From Engraulis encrasicolus (lineage: Eukaryota > Chordata > Actinopteri > Clupeiformes > Engraulidae), in NCBI RefSeq assembly GCF_034702125.1, contig NC_085880.1, positions 43,081,885 through 43,145,884 of the forward strand: a DNA stretch of 64,000 nt. The letters run 5' to 3'. The notes below the pieces were generated by a model, which ran no database searches, had not been told where the DNA came from, and saw only the letters and a program-made list of their open reading frames with translations. The translations under genes and the position numbers were made by a program. Position 1 is the first letter of the stretch. The number at the start of each line of letters is the position of its first letter. Of the stretch, positions 20,411 through 59,194 are shown in pieces.

Positions 20411-23300
20411 CCAGGTCCATGAGCAGCCGGCCTCCCTATCTCCACAGTAGTGCATATCCATACAATATCGCTTCCAGGTAGAGGAGAGGCAGGGGCCAGA
20501 GATTTCTTATCAGGACAAAAAACCCAACAACCCGTAGGAGATTAACAACGCTGACTTGATCTAACTGTAGAGAACACCAGACAAGCCAAAGCCATTTTGA
20601 AATTGTAGAGACGTTTTTTGCACACCATGACCTGTTATTATTCATATTGAATGAAAACCACAAAATGGCCGCCGTTGAGATCATGCAGAGTCCTGAGACA
20701 CCTGTGCGGACCAGCGCAGGAAGTACACTTTGACTTGTGCAGAATAAGAGGATGAATGTTTGTTTCTGTTCTTTTTCTCTCTGCTCTTTTCTTTTTTTTC
20801 TTTTCTTTCAGATTCATCAATGACTACTTTAAAGCAGAGAGGTCTTGGTTATGTCATTCTTCTTCTTGCTGTAGTGTAACCTGTAAACAGATATGCAGGT
20901 ATTTTTTATTTTATTTAATTTGTGTACATCTAAACGCTTGGGATAAAAGAAGTTAGATTATCGCCATACCAGAATCAACAAATCAACAAATGCAACAATG
21001 CAAATCAAACGGACGGAGCAGATTTGAAGTAGGATGTTGTATCCCTTCAGATCACACACACACACACACACACACACGCGCACACTCACTCACTCGCACA
21101 GGCACGCACGCACACACCAGCTTTCTTCAAGCTTGCTTAACCTTCAACAAGCAAATGCAGCATGCCTTTCAATGGAGAAATAGATCAATTACAAAAACAA
21201 ATGTGATATACTATTTCATACCACAATAATTATTGTAATGCTTTTCATTAAATGAAGGAATGTACAGTATTTACCTCTTCCAATATACCAACTGTAGAAT
21301 GTCAGGGTTAGCAGTAATAACCCTGCATTAACTTTTTAGTTTTCTACAATATTACGGCAGTCTTAAAGGCCATCGATCTGTACAAACTTCAGCTCAGCAT
21401 ATTTCCTTTTTTTCTTTCCCTGAATGTTCCCTGCCTTTGTTTAAATGTCCCCTACCAGTCATAAATGTTTAACCAAATTGCCAGTGTCAGAGACCACAGG
21501 AGCACCAAATAGACGTTAGATAAGTGGATTTTGTTTGTGGAAGAATGAAAGAAATATTTTGCCACTCCCAAAGTCTTCTCAGCTTCAGTCGGTTGTGAGT
21601 CTCTACCCTCCGTGCTCCGGAGACCGAAGTGAACGTTGACTTATGCATCGATGATGACTCAGGAAAACAAAATGTATCAGGGTTTAAAGCCTGTTGAGAC
21701 GATAGCCATTCTTAGCATTTTAGACCAGTGGTTGCAAAAAAGTCATATAGCAATGAACAGGACTGCAAGGGTTTCACATGTACTTTGTGTGTGAAAACCT
21801 CCTTGTGTTCAGGTTGAGCAGCAATGGCAGTTCGAAGTGCTGCTGACACTACTGCTGACATCACTGTATCTTTTTTGTTTTGTGTTTTTTTTTTTGCTGT
21901 TTGGAAACGGCTCCATTCCGGTAGAATCTTATCATACAGGCATTCCATAGTAGATGTCTTGTTGTATAGGCATTCCATATTAGAATCTTATTAGGCATTC
22001 CACATTCTTGTGCATTGTGATTGCATGACAGTGTTGCCCGCCCCCACCCCCGCCAGGTTTGTCTTAAAAAAGCACACCATTGTAGGACTGAGAATGCTGT
22101 CGTGTCATGATAAAAATGATAAAAAGTAGAATGATGAAAAGGTGAATTTTGTCATAGGATATATGATATGATATATTACTGCAACTGATGAGAAAAAAGT
22201 TTGACAGAAGCACAGCCCAACACCCAGTAAGCTTATAAAACTAAATCTGACAGTCCCAAATCTTCCATCACCAACGGTTTGTATGCCAGACATTTTAGAA
22301 CCACCAGTTTTGCTGTTCTCATTCATGTGGTCACCACTGATGCAATGAGTTTGTTTCAAGTTAAAAACAAAAATTGTCTCGCATTCACAGTAATATATTT
22401 TTGGTACCCATTGTTATAACCTAAGCTAGAGGTTTTGTTTGCCATTTGCTGGTATGTTGGCAAACGACCACAAAGAAGTCGCATATCTGGGCAACATTCT
22501 TGGGCTGTGTGCCAACTGACTTTTTTGTTTACCCGTAAGTGTTGCCTTAATGATTGTGGTGTGCTTTTTTGTGTGTTAGCTTCAGCTTTGTCATCACAGC
22601 ACACAGTATGGAACTGATTGCTATGCTACTGATAATGTACTGATAATACTGTTAATATGCCTTACCACATCAAACCTACACACCCACCCAGTGGTCAACC
22701 TAGTGATGCTTTCCCCAGTGAATTGGCAGCTAGCTACCAGACATTTGATAGTTGAGTCAACAAATCATCCACAATGGCCTCATTTACACGAGACATTTCA
22801 TTCAGAATGAACTCAATCTAATTCTGAATAAAACTTAATTCCGCTTTGAAAACATCATGTAAACACTTCACAATTCGGAAATTAAATTAAAGTTCAATGT
22901 AAACTTGACGGAACAATTTAATTCTAAATTATTCATTTGGAATAATAAGAACGTCAAAATGTGGCCAATGTGGTCAATGTATAAGATTAACTGTAAGATC
23001 TAGTGTTAAAAGAAGTGCCACATTTCTGAAAAAAAAGTCTAGACTATTCTGTCCACCTCCTGAACAATAATCCTTGAAGATTTCTCACAGCTAAGTGTAC
23101 AGTACACCGTTGTTTGTTATTTATTTTACTTTCCATGTGTATTATTATTATTATTATTATTATTTATTTCACCCTTTTTTGAATGAGGAAGAATTTGTAC
23201 TCAATGGGCCTCAGGTATCATGTGAGTAAAAAAACTACAAGCTCCACCAGACCACACCGGCTTCCTGTTTGTTACCCCCTCACCACCTACGGAGCACACT

Positions 23301-23608
23301 CTGTGCATTCCAATTTGCGACCTTGCGTCCTCCACTTGGGCTTGTGGCCTCACGTTTTGCTGATGCCCCACCTCCATGGAGAAAGCAATTACATTTCCCC
23401 GCTCTCAGCCTCGCCAAAAAAAGTTTTTGGGGGACTATTCTTCATTTACCATCCTGTTTGAAAATGAGAAAAATTACTTTACAATTGAGGTTCTGTGAGA
23501 TATTGAAATATAATGCTGTTGTCAGTGTTGTCATCATGACGTATTACTTCCTGGTACAAGGCCACAAGCACAAGTGGAGGACGCAAGGTTGCATATTGGA
23601 ACGCACCC
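23301..23608. mobile_element. foldback family C, copy 2
   Basis: GTGCATTCCAATTTGCGACC and GGTTGCATATTGGAACGCAC form the arms; the interior GAGATATTGAAATATAATGC matches the copy at 20078. Confidence 0.85.
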
Positions 23609-23623
23609 GCTGACTACAGCTGG

Positions 23624-23803
23624 GGCCTATACTAAGAAGCTGGTTCAGGAGTAAACCAGGTTAAGTTAAGAGGTACATCATCTAATTGAAGAGCCTGGAG
23701 TTCTCATTATCTTAACAAAATGAGGACTCCAGGCTCTTCTATTAGACGATTTACCCCTTAACTTAACCTGGGTTAGTCCTGAAACAACTTCTTAGTATAC
23801 AAC
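23624..23803. mobile_element. foldback family B, copy 3
   Basis: Arms GAAGCTGGTTCAGGAGTAAA and GTCCTGAAACAACTTC with GAGCCTGGAGT and ACTCCAGGCTC inside. Confidence 0.8.
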
Positions 23804-23806
23804 TCT

Positions 23807-24914
23807 GGGGTCCGTTTCTCGATTCTTGTCGTTGCTAACCGTCTTAAGACAACGTTTTAAAGCGATGGTTCGGAGTAGAATCACCCTAATGCCATTTGAA
23901 CCGTGACACCCATCCACCTTTACACCCGAAGTGTTTTCTGCCGCAGGCTTACATCAACAGAGTTGCCGTGTTATTCGATGTTTATTCCGGTTAGCTTGAC
24001 TCAAGCACATATGGATACTGGGCACCGTCTCCAAACTTTCCCCACAAAAATAACATGGCATGACACCAAACTTCTGCAGTAGCACAAATATGGTCTGTAC
24101 TCACGAAACGAAGCATTTGGAAGTTTGGAAATAGTCCAAGAGTTTATTATTATCAACACAAGCCGAATAGCTTCTCTGCTGCTAAAGCTGCGCCAACGTT
24201 ACTTCCGTCATCTAAGACAAGCATGTAAGAGTCCTCAACGAAGCTCATAATATGCACAATGAAAAGTGAATTCAGCATCAGTATTGATAACGAAAATCAT
24301 TGTCTAATTGATAGTAGGTAAGATTTGAAATATCTTTTAAGTATTTCCTTGAAAATATAAGCCTTAATCACAATTCAGTGAAAACTTTTTTAACACTCTC
24401 GTCTGGAAGTTTGTTGAAGACTTTTACGGGCTTGTCTCATATGACGGAAGTAACGTTGGCACAGCTTTAGCAGCAGAGAAGCTATTCAGCTTGTGTTGAT
24501 AATACTAAACTCCTGGACTATTTCCAAACTTCCAAATGCTTCGTTTCGTGAGTACAGACCATATTTGTGCTACTGCAGAAGTTTGGTGTAATGACATGTT
24601 ATTTTTGTGGGGAAAGTTTGGAGACGGTGCCCAGTATCCATATGCGCTTGAGTCAAGCTAACCGGAATAAACATCGAATAACACGGCAACTCTGTTGATG
24701 TAAGTCTGCGGCAGAAAACACTTCGGGTGTAAAGGTGGATGGGTGTCACGGTTCAAATGGCATTAGGGTGATTCTACTCCGAACCATCGCTTTAAGACGT
24801 AACACCATTCCCTTGGATTTAGTGGTGAGCGTCGCTGTCGAGAGAGAGTTGAGTCGCTCGTACGAAGGACTTTGCTAACGACGATAGCAAAGACGCTTTT
24901 GAGAAACGGACCCC
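23807..24914. mobile_element. large composite foldback: family D nested in an outer foldback
   Basis: Outer ends GGGGTCCGTTTCTC and GAGAAACGGACCCC flank an inner 939-bp element (23857-24795) with ends TTAAAGCGATGGTTCGGAGT and its complement. Inner arms pair over ~360 nt with few mismatches around a ~200-nt loop. Confidence 0.9.
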
Positions 24915-24987
24915 TGGCTCTGTGTATGCGCTGTTCAAACGTTCAGGCATCCATCCCACTGTTGGACTGTTTGGTCTGTTAACTTTC

Positions 24988-24993
24988 AATAAA
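24988..24993 (+). promoter_or_regulatory. candidate elovl5 poly(A) signal AATAAA
   Basis: AATAAA is followed within 10-45 nt by a GT-rich stretch (GTGTGAGTATGTTCTGTTTG), the usual downstream element arrangement. It lies in sequence not covered by the surrounding foldbacks. A second AATAAA near 22826 sits in a degenerate inverted repeat and looks less convincing. Confidence 0.45.
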
Positions 24994-25338
24994 GGTGTGA
25001 GTATGTTCTGTTTGTGTGTGTGTCTGTGTGGTTTGTGTTGACATGTAAAAGGAAGGAATTTTGGGGGGATAGTGGGACATTACTTGGACACCAAAAATTA
25101 CATTTAAGTCCAAATGTATAATGTAAATGTATAAAATCAACGCACAGTATGATGAGATGACTGGATCAAGGCACTGGTTGTATTAATTTCTTCTCATGAC
25201 ATTCTCTGACATGAGGGTTGGCTTTTATGATTGTGCATTACTTTACAATACACTGCTGAAGCTTAATTGTCAGCTTTTCCACAAGCCACAACCGAAATCA
25301 TTTCCAATCCTAAAGGGCCTGCCTGCACTCATTGCAAA

Positions 25339-25600
25339 CAGGGCCGCCCGCCACTAGACATAAGCAGAGTACGCAGACTCAGATTGCTTGGAACACCAAT
25401 CAATGTTTAGGGCACCAACTACTTTGCCACCAAAATTGGGGCATCTTAAATTGAGATTGACTAAAAACGTCATTAAAAATATTGAATTACATTACAAACG
25501 TATGTATTAGTTGGTAGAGATTATTATTAACATTAATTATGAGGGGGGGGGCTCCTGACCAGTTACGCTTGGGGCCTCCAGAACCTTAGCAGCGGCCCTG
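25339..25600. mobile_element. hAT-like MITE (CAGGGCCG termini)
   Basis: Ends CAGGGCCGCCCGCCACTA and AGCAGCGGCCCTG with flanks ATTGCAAA and ATTGCAGT. Confidence 0.7.
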
Positions 25601-25637
25601 ATTGCAGTCATGTCCCATGAGGCGAGAGCATGTTCCT

Positions 25638-26071
25638 TTAAAGGAACAGACCACCCTTTTTTGATTTTCACATATTTGCAGTATTTCCAAGCATTATTTA
25701 TGAATGTGCATATAATTTTCGTCTATGTTTTTGCATTACCCCGTTTAACAGCATAGCCACATTAGGCATTCCAATGCAAGTCTATGGTACAAAATAAAAC
25801 ACAATAAAATGTACTTATAAACCATTTTAAAATTAATGTAAAATTCACCCGAGTGTAAAACGGCAATTTAATTCCGTCCAGTGACCACTTGTGGCTTGAT
25901 GCTAAAGATACCAATTACTTCCAGTGATTATGCTAAGCTATGCTAATAATTCTGATCCAATAAATCTAAGTACTGAAAACACTGAGACGAAAATCATATG
26001 CACATTCATGAATAATGTTGGGAAATACTGCAAATATGTGAAAATCAAAGAAGGGTGGTCTGTTCCTTTAA
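25638..26071. mobile_element. foldback family E, TTAAAGGAACAGACC termini
   Basis: TTAAAGGAACAGACCACCCT at the left and AGGGTGGTCTGTTCCTTTAA at the right, with arms extending ~90 nt (CATATTTGCAGTATTTCC). Confidence 0.9.
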
Positions 26072-26358
26072 TACACAATCTGCAATAACATCAACCAAGT
26101 CCTCTCCACATTCCTAGATGACATTTTCAGTAATCTCAATCCTTCAAAAATCCATACAAATCAGACCATGTAATGCCTGGATTAGAGTTGTGCTTTTTGT
26201 AAAGGGGACAAAATGTCAAATTTCTGGGTAAAAAGAGGGCAGAATGACAGCAGAGCTACGTGTGTACCAGAGGCGATTCCAGGGACAAGACACGCCTCTG
26301 GAGTAGCCTGGGATATCCCATGATGCTTTGCATGATTGTTCCGATCTGAAAGAACATG

Positions 26359-26555
26359 GGGTGGATTCCAATATGCGGACTCCCCTCCTCAGTCTGTCAT
26401 TGTGGCCTCACGTTTTGCTTACGCCATGAGAAAATGACATTAGAATTGTGCTTTTGCAAGACATCAAAATACAATTGTGTTGGTCGATGAAGTCATAACA
26501 AGGCCATAAGAAGGCAAGTGAGCAATGAAGGACCGAGATCTGGATATAGGAATTG
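26359..26555. mobile_element. degenerate family C copy
   Basis: GGATTCCAATATGCGGACTC and GTGGCCTCACGTTTTGCTTA match family C; the right arm is eroded. Confidence 0.5.
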
Positions 26556-26559
26556 GTTC

Positions 26560-26665
26560 TACGCCACAATTGGAGGCCTGAGCTAGGGAACCAGAGAGTG
26601 GAGGCCTGAGGTAGGGAGCCAATCAGAGTGGAGGCCTGAGCTAGGGAGCCAATCAGAGATTGGGA
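26560..26665. repeat. short GAGGCCTGAG minisatellite
   Basis: Three units with AGTGGAGGCCTGAGCTAGGG and AGCCAATCAGAG. Confidence 0.8.
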
Positions 26666-26839
26666 AGGTGTGAAAAGGAGATGACACATACTACTTGACA
26701 AATGGAAGCTTGCAGTTTGTAAGAATAAACACAACTGACACGAATGTCTATGGGCTACATACTGTATATAACAAATGGTACATTGGTAACGCCAAATAAA
26801 TGACCACAGGCAGTCGTAAAACAAACATTTTCTATGAGA

Positions 26840-27075
26840 AATTGCATAGGTAGACCCCAGGGACAGTCGTGGGTAAGCATGAGGCTTGCCAACAGTCAAT
26901 GAAAAAATAGGGGACACCTCTTTGCACCGGGAGTCTGGCAGTCCTCCCCCAGAAAATATTGTATTTCTTAGATGTTATTTCCTGCATTTTAACGTCCCGT
27001 GTCCCATTTCAGTTCAATACGGAACCCGTACTTTTATTTCTGAATACGGGACGATTCCATATTTCAAGGGACGGT
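26840..27075. repeat. dispersed repeat, copy 1 (second at 32165-32400)
   Basis: GATGTTATTTCCTGCATTTT and GATTCCATATTTCAAGGGAC are shared with 32165-32400 in the same orientation over ~230 bp. Confidence 0.8.
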
Positions 27076-27084
27076 TGTCAACCC

Positions 27085-27190
27085 TAGTACGGGTGAGTCA
27101 TAAATGCAATTCTGTTGTGTGCACTTGAGTGCTGTCGCAATGACAAAAGGAGTTGGAGTTTCCCAGGTGGCCTTTTCACTTCAGACTACC
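27085..27190 (+). mobile_element. SINE family 2 tail fragment
   Basis: GTGAGTCATAAATGCAATTC to GGAGTTGGAGTTTCCCAG matches the 3' part of the SINE at 57545-57840. Confidence 0.7.
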
Positions 27191-27303
27191 TCACTTATGA
27201 CAACCTCACAGGCAGGCAACCTCTGGAGGGTACACTGGATCCAACTGTACAATCCCCACAATACAAGAGACACAACGAGGGAGTGAACGATATATCATAT
27301 CAT

Positions 27304-27309
27304 TTTATT
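27304..27309 (-). promoter_or_regulatory. candidate fbxo9 poly(A) signal (AATAAA on minus strand)
   Basis: This is the only AATAAA I saw on the minus strand between the fbxo9 stop (28487) and the elovl5 side. It implies a 3' UTR of about 1.2 kb, including an hAT-like element (27905-28421) and a foldback (27573-27701). No transcript evidence is available. Confidence 0.35.
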
Positions 27310-27572
27310 GGCATTTGAGAATGTCTTTATCTTTTTTCTAAAATGTACATACATTAAAAGTAGTGTGTTTCACAAAACATGAGATGCGAGAGAGCATTCA
27401 GTAATCACACCAAGTGGCACGCGGCGGATGTGAAGTCTGATTTGGAAGCTTGGTCCAGTCCAGGTGCAACAGGAGACGATGGGGTGTGGTGGAGGGTGGA
27501 GGACTTGAAGCGTCCTGTGGTTGTGGATTTGATTTTTTTTTATATTCTTGATATCAGTAGCAGTTACATCTC

Positions 27573-27701
27573 GGGGGTGCATTTCTCGAAACCAAAGTAG
27601 CTTACTACATTAGCTACTTTGTTGTTTTCAATGCATTTTCCCATTGGCAACTACCGAAGTTGCTAGCAGGCAAGCAACTTCTCTTTTGAGAAATGCACCC
27701 C
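27573..27701. mobile_element. small foldback (GGGGTGCATTTCTC ends)
   Basis: GGGGTGCATTTCTCGAAACC pairs with TTGAGAAATGCACCCC. A related half is at 41450-41556. Confidence 0.75.
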
Positions 27702-27904
27702 AGTTCAGCATTGTTGATTCTAGTAGCGAGTGCTTGCATGGAACCACACTTTGTTTTTGTTTTGTTTTTAAAAAGGGTGTTGCAAGCTTAGTAATATATT
27801 TCAAACACATGAACACGGCAATACATTCATCGATACCGTTTACTTTAGCAGGAAAGCAAGGACGGAGAGGGGAATGGATTTAGGTGAGGAGGCAGCATGT
27901 AGAC

Positions 27905-28421
27905 CAGGGGAGGGGAACCTAGTACGGTGTGTCTCCAGGCCCGTTTACGGCCCTCGATATAACTGTTATGTAGTGAAATGTGATATGTTTTGTAAAGCAA
28001 TCTTATAACTTCATTGCAATGTTAATGTAATTTCTTATTTTCAGGGGACCAAGTGAAGGAGGGGTCTGTTGTAACGGTGGTTGCCTTCAATATAGGCCTA
28101 AAGTGCAGCGGGGGGAATCCTGTTTTGTGTTCATAGTACCAGAGAGAGTAGAGAGAGAGAGAGGTTCCATTGGCCCATTGTTTCCTGGTTCTATTATGGC
28201 CCCCCTTAGGCAGACCTAGGCAGACCTAAGGACTGTTCTATTCATTGTAGGAGCATTATGACACGCCCCTTTAGGCAGACCGGAACCTGGTCATGTTAGG
28301 TGCCCATAGCAACCTATTACATTGGCATATCTCTATATATAGAATCTCTGATAGTACGGTCCTTGGAGGACCTAAATAAAATGTAAAGAGGCCCTTGAAT
28401 GAAAACGGTTCCCTACCCCTG
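27905..28421. mobile_element. hAT-like element in fbxo9 3' UTR region
   Basis: Ends CAGGGGAGGGGAACC and GGTTCCCTACCCCTG are inverted repeats; flanks ATGTAGAC and ATTTAAAC agree at 6 of 8. It lies 66 bp past the fbxo9 stop. Confidence 0.7.
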
Positions 28422-28486
28422 ATTTAAACCTTATGGGGGGGCAGTGGCAGTCTGGGGTTGGACAGATGCAAGTCACTGGCTCTAAC

Positions 28487-55606
<27,120 letters not shown>

Positions 55607-55663
55607 CTGTTAACACATATAACACCATTACATCTCACATCACTGGATATCTGGCTCGACACT

Positions 55664-55899
55664 CCTTAAAAGGTGCACCGTCTTGTAGTTTGTTTCCAGA
55701 ATTCATGCTGCCCATTCACAAATGTTAGCTTTATCATGAATACTTACCACCACCACCAAATTCCAATTCATTATGACTGGATCAAATTGCCCTTTTCATC
55801 ATTAAAGATCCAAATTGGTAATAGACAGCATCGTTTCAATGAGCAGCATAATTGCAGTACCCATTCTAGCCACATTCTACACAGCGCACCTTTTAAGGT
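55664..55899. mobile_element. foldback element, CCTTAAAAGGTGC termini
   Basis: CCTTAAAAGGTGCACCG pairs with GCGCACCTTTTAAGG. Confidence 0.65.
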
Positions 55900-56329
55900 C
55901 TACAATAAACAGTTGTTCAGAGTGCACGAAATAATGCTGTATAACACATTGCAAGATATTGACTGTTGCTAACAATGTCATTACATTATCTCCGTTCAAG
56001 GTAGGCTTAGGGTACATGTCAAACTGTCATCTGACTACAACTTAAAAGGTCACTTCCATAACAATTTCATTATCAATTTAGCTATATTTACTTAAGCCCC
56101 TGGAAAGCGCCTTGTTTGTTTAATGCCTGCCCACTGTGGCACAGGATGACGCACAGAGTGGGACACACACTTGTTTGTGTGCTGCTGCCTCCAAAGTCAT
56201 GCCAAACTCATGGCATCGTGCTAGCATTCCCTTTGCATGATTCTGACTTTTATAGCAACCCTGTTGTCACCAGACGACTGCAAAGTGCACACTGCTGTGC
56301 TAAATGAACAGATGATTTGCGACAAGCAT

Positions 56330-56770
56330 GCCAAAACAGAAAAAGAGCCTACTATTTAGCATTATAGCTGGTGCGAGCAGCTAGTGCCCGACACGTCATG
56401 CTAAGCAGTAGGGGTGTGTGTGGCTGAGCACGCAGACATTTGCTAGCTAATATTAGCTCAAGTGGCTAACTTTGGTAACTATAATGCTAAGGATAAAAAT
56501 ACAGGGTACAACCATGGCAGCTTATCCGTCGGTTCTTGCGATGCAAAACGTCCCTTCAACGAAATATTTACAGATCACGGTCGGAGAAGCGCACAACACT
56601 ACGAGGGAATTTGCGCGCTCTCCAAACTGCAGCCATTTCGTAAGGTGAAATTGAAGAACTGTAGGTCTGCACAGCTAGTGTTGTACTGACTTATTTGGTG
56701 TTGTTTGTTCACGTGACGTGACTAGGAGAATTACGACAGCAAGGCGGGTTCAACTTTACATCACAGATGA
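56330..56770. promoter_or_regulatory. candidate promoter segment between fbxo9 and cilk1
   Basis: This stretch lacks recognisable repeats, is richer in CpG than its surroundings and holds CACGTGACGTGAC at about 56710 (E-box plus CRE-like half sites) and another ACGTCA near 56393. Its position upstream of the first fbxo9 exon found fits the fbxo9 promoter/first exon. A 44-codon plus-strand ORF with a GTAAGG donor also lies here. No TSS can be fixed from sequence. Confidence 0.3.
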
Positions 56771-57088
56771 CTGTGGACGCGCCCTGCAGTGCACAGCACA
56801 TGGGCAATTATTGTGGAATGTATCAAAACTGACCTATGCAATGATCTCACTTTTTTTTTCAACTTATCAATGTTAAATCTCAAACTTCTCAATGATAAAT
56901 CTCACACCTTTAATTTTCATTCAAGTGTTAGTGCACCCTTACACAAAACAAGTGAAGTCAAGGCAAGTGTTCTTAATTGTCAAAAATGTGGTTAGCATAG
57001 AAGTTTGAAATTGCATTTGACCAGTTTCATGTGCAGTTAAACTAAACATATAGTAAATAAGACATTGACAATAATCACCCACACACAC

Positions 57089-57125
57089 ACAGTTACAAAA
57101 CACTACTGCGACATGTGCTGTAGGC

Positions 57126-57174
<49 letters not shown>

Positions 57175-57405
57175 TACAAATCACTATACTGCGACATGTG
57201 CTGTAGGCCTACAATAAACACACACACACCTTTTAAAAATGTGTAGGGATTTAGTTGCCTGATTTTCATAGACTTCAGATGTGTAGCTGAGCCGAAGGCG
57301 TTGCGTCACCAGTAGGGCGAAGCCCGGCTAGGGATTTAGTATTGTGTGTGTGTGTGTGTGTGTGTGTTTATTGTACATGTCTCAGTATAGTAGTGTTTTG
57401 TAACT
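57089..57405. repeat. CA/TG microsatellites with inverted flanks
   Basis: GTTACAAAACACTACTGCGA and CTGTAGGCCTACA repeat directly at 57089 and 57172, and TAGTAGTGTTTTGTAAC at ~57385 is the inverted copy. Confidence 0.8.
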
Positions 57406-57544
57406 ACCTGTGTGTGTGTGTATGTGTGTGTGTGTGTGCGTGTGTGCGTGTGCGTGCACGCGCGGGCGTGCACCGCAGCGCATAATGACAACAATGTGTT
57501 GAATTCAATGCCTTTTTGGAGAGACCCAAGCTGAGACAGTGACC

Positions 57545-57840
57545 TAGGCTGGAGCAGTCATGGGTTAGCAGTTAGGGCATCAGACTTGTAGCCCAAAGGT
57601 TGTTGGTTCGACTCCTGACCCGCCAGATTGGTGGGGGGAGTAATTAACCAGTGCTCTCCCCCATCCTCCTCCATGACTGAGGTACCCTGAGCATGATACC
57701 GTCCGGCCGCACTGCTCCCTTGGGGTGCCCTTGGGGGCTGCCCCCTTGCACAGGTGAGGCATAAATGCAATTTCATTGTGTGCACTTGTGTGCTGTGGAG
57801 TGCTGTGTCACAATGACATTGGGAGTTGGAGTTTCCCAGT
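57545..57840 (+). mobile_element. tRNA-derived SINE family 2, most complete copy
   Basis: A-box-like TGGGTTAGCAGTTAGGGCAT and B-box-like GGTTGTTGGTTCGACTCC, then a body ending GGGAGTTGGAGTTTCCCAG. Confidence 0.8.
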
Positions 57841-58638
57841 TGGCCTTTCTTTCACGCTTTCAGGCTGCATTCGAACCTGGGTCTCCGTCCACAGGCATGT
57901 AGTGTGCACATGTGTACTAGCATGCTGCCGCGTCACAGCACTGCCCCACCCTCCCTTGTCAATTATTTGAGGTACATCATGTACCACCTACCTTGCATGA
58001 CGGTAGCCAGTGGCGGAACAATTGCACACATGGCCCTTGGGCGAAACACTGATAGGGCCCCCACACGGCCTCAGCTGTCATGGTCAAAATAGGGCCCCAA
58101 CACAGTAGGGCCCTGGGCCCAGGGGCAAATGCCCTGCTTGCCCTGCCTAGAGCTCCAACCCTGACAGTAGCATTAAATATCACCACAAGAATTCCGGTAA
58201 TGGGGTCGAACAACATTTCCAATTTCATGTTGAGAAGAATTCTTGTCCAATCGAGTTCAGACTTGGTGAATTTGGTGACGGGCTGACGAACAGCTGCAAA
58301 CAGAGTCAAAGTTCTCATAGGCTAGTTAAATAAACAGGCCTACCGTCTCTACTAGAGTCCAGCCTCTTATCAACCCTGATCACATGACTAATCAGATGAC
58401 AGCCCTGATTTCATTAGAGCAGTGAGTCTCAAACTAATGTTTGTGGGGTTTTTTTGTGTCATCTGTATATTCACATTGTATTGGTATTAAATTGTATTCT
58501 TTTTCAATGGTGTTTCTGATTCAAGGTTTTCAGCATGTCAGTTGGACATGGAAAACTGATAGCCTTGTGAGATGATTCAATCTGAAAGGAGGAAGGAATA
58601 GCCTAATATTAATTACAATTCTAATAATATATCATTAT

Positions 58639-59186
58639 CAGTGTTGGGCAAGCTACTTGTAAAATGTAGTGAGCTAAGCTATCAGCTACTCAACCATAAA
58701 ATAAGCTTCACTACACTAAAGCTACCACCATCAGAAATGTAGTGAGCTAAGCTTCAAAAATGTGGAAATGTAGTTCACTACACCAGAAGCTACATTTTCC
58801 CGACATATTGTCAGCTTGATTTAAAATAACAGATAGGCCTACCTTCATTAAACAAAACTTTATTGATCTCATTACACTTAATTGATATTTATTATACATT
58901 CAGTGTGTTTTAAATATCATTATAGGACACAGGCCTAGGGCGACCCCAAGTCCAAGGGGGGACATGGATATGTTTTTGAGGGACAGTGTGGGGCACTCCC
59001 TGGCGTTTTTTCTTCAAGCAACAAAATGTAGCTTTTGTGGAAGCTACGTCGCTACTTGAGACAAAAGATAGCTTAACTACAGGGAAGTTACTCGATACAT
59101 AAAGTAGTGACACTACGACCAAGCTACTGGGGAATGTAGTTAAACTAGTAGCTTGTAGCTTGTAGCGAAGCTACTGCCCATCACTG
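58639..59186. mobile_element. non-autonomous hAT element with perfect target duplication
   Basis: Ends CAGTGTTGGGCAAGCTACTT and GAAGCTACTGCCCATCACTG; both flanks are ATCATTAT. AGCTAC motifs are repeated through the element. Confidence 0.93.
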
Positions 59187-59194
59187 ATCATTAT

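Larger units (their letters stand above)
19597..24993 (+). other. elovl5: putative elovl5 3' UTR and downstream region, mostly foldback elements
   Basis: The region runs from the stop to the best poly(A) signal. It starts with two abutting foldback elements and a third nested in the second (19620-20410). It continues with unique AT-rich sequence (20411-23300) containing a CA run near 21053, then more foldbacks to 24914. No coding exon was recognised. Whether all of it is transcribed as 3' UTR is inference; a shorter 3' UTR with another signal is possible. Confidence 0.4.

Noticed and set aside
26408..26917. 169-codon minus-strand ORF
   Set aside because: It covers a MITE remnant, a minisatellite and a dispersed repeat; no domain recognised.
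57977..58150. CAGTGGCGGAAC-like start of a hAT element
   Set aside because: No matching right terminus or target duplication could be found.
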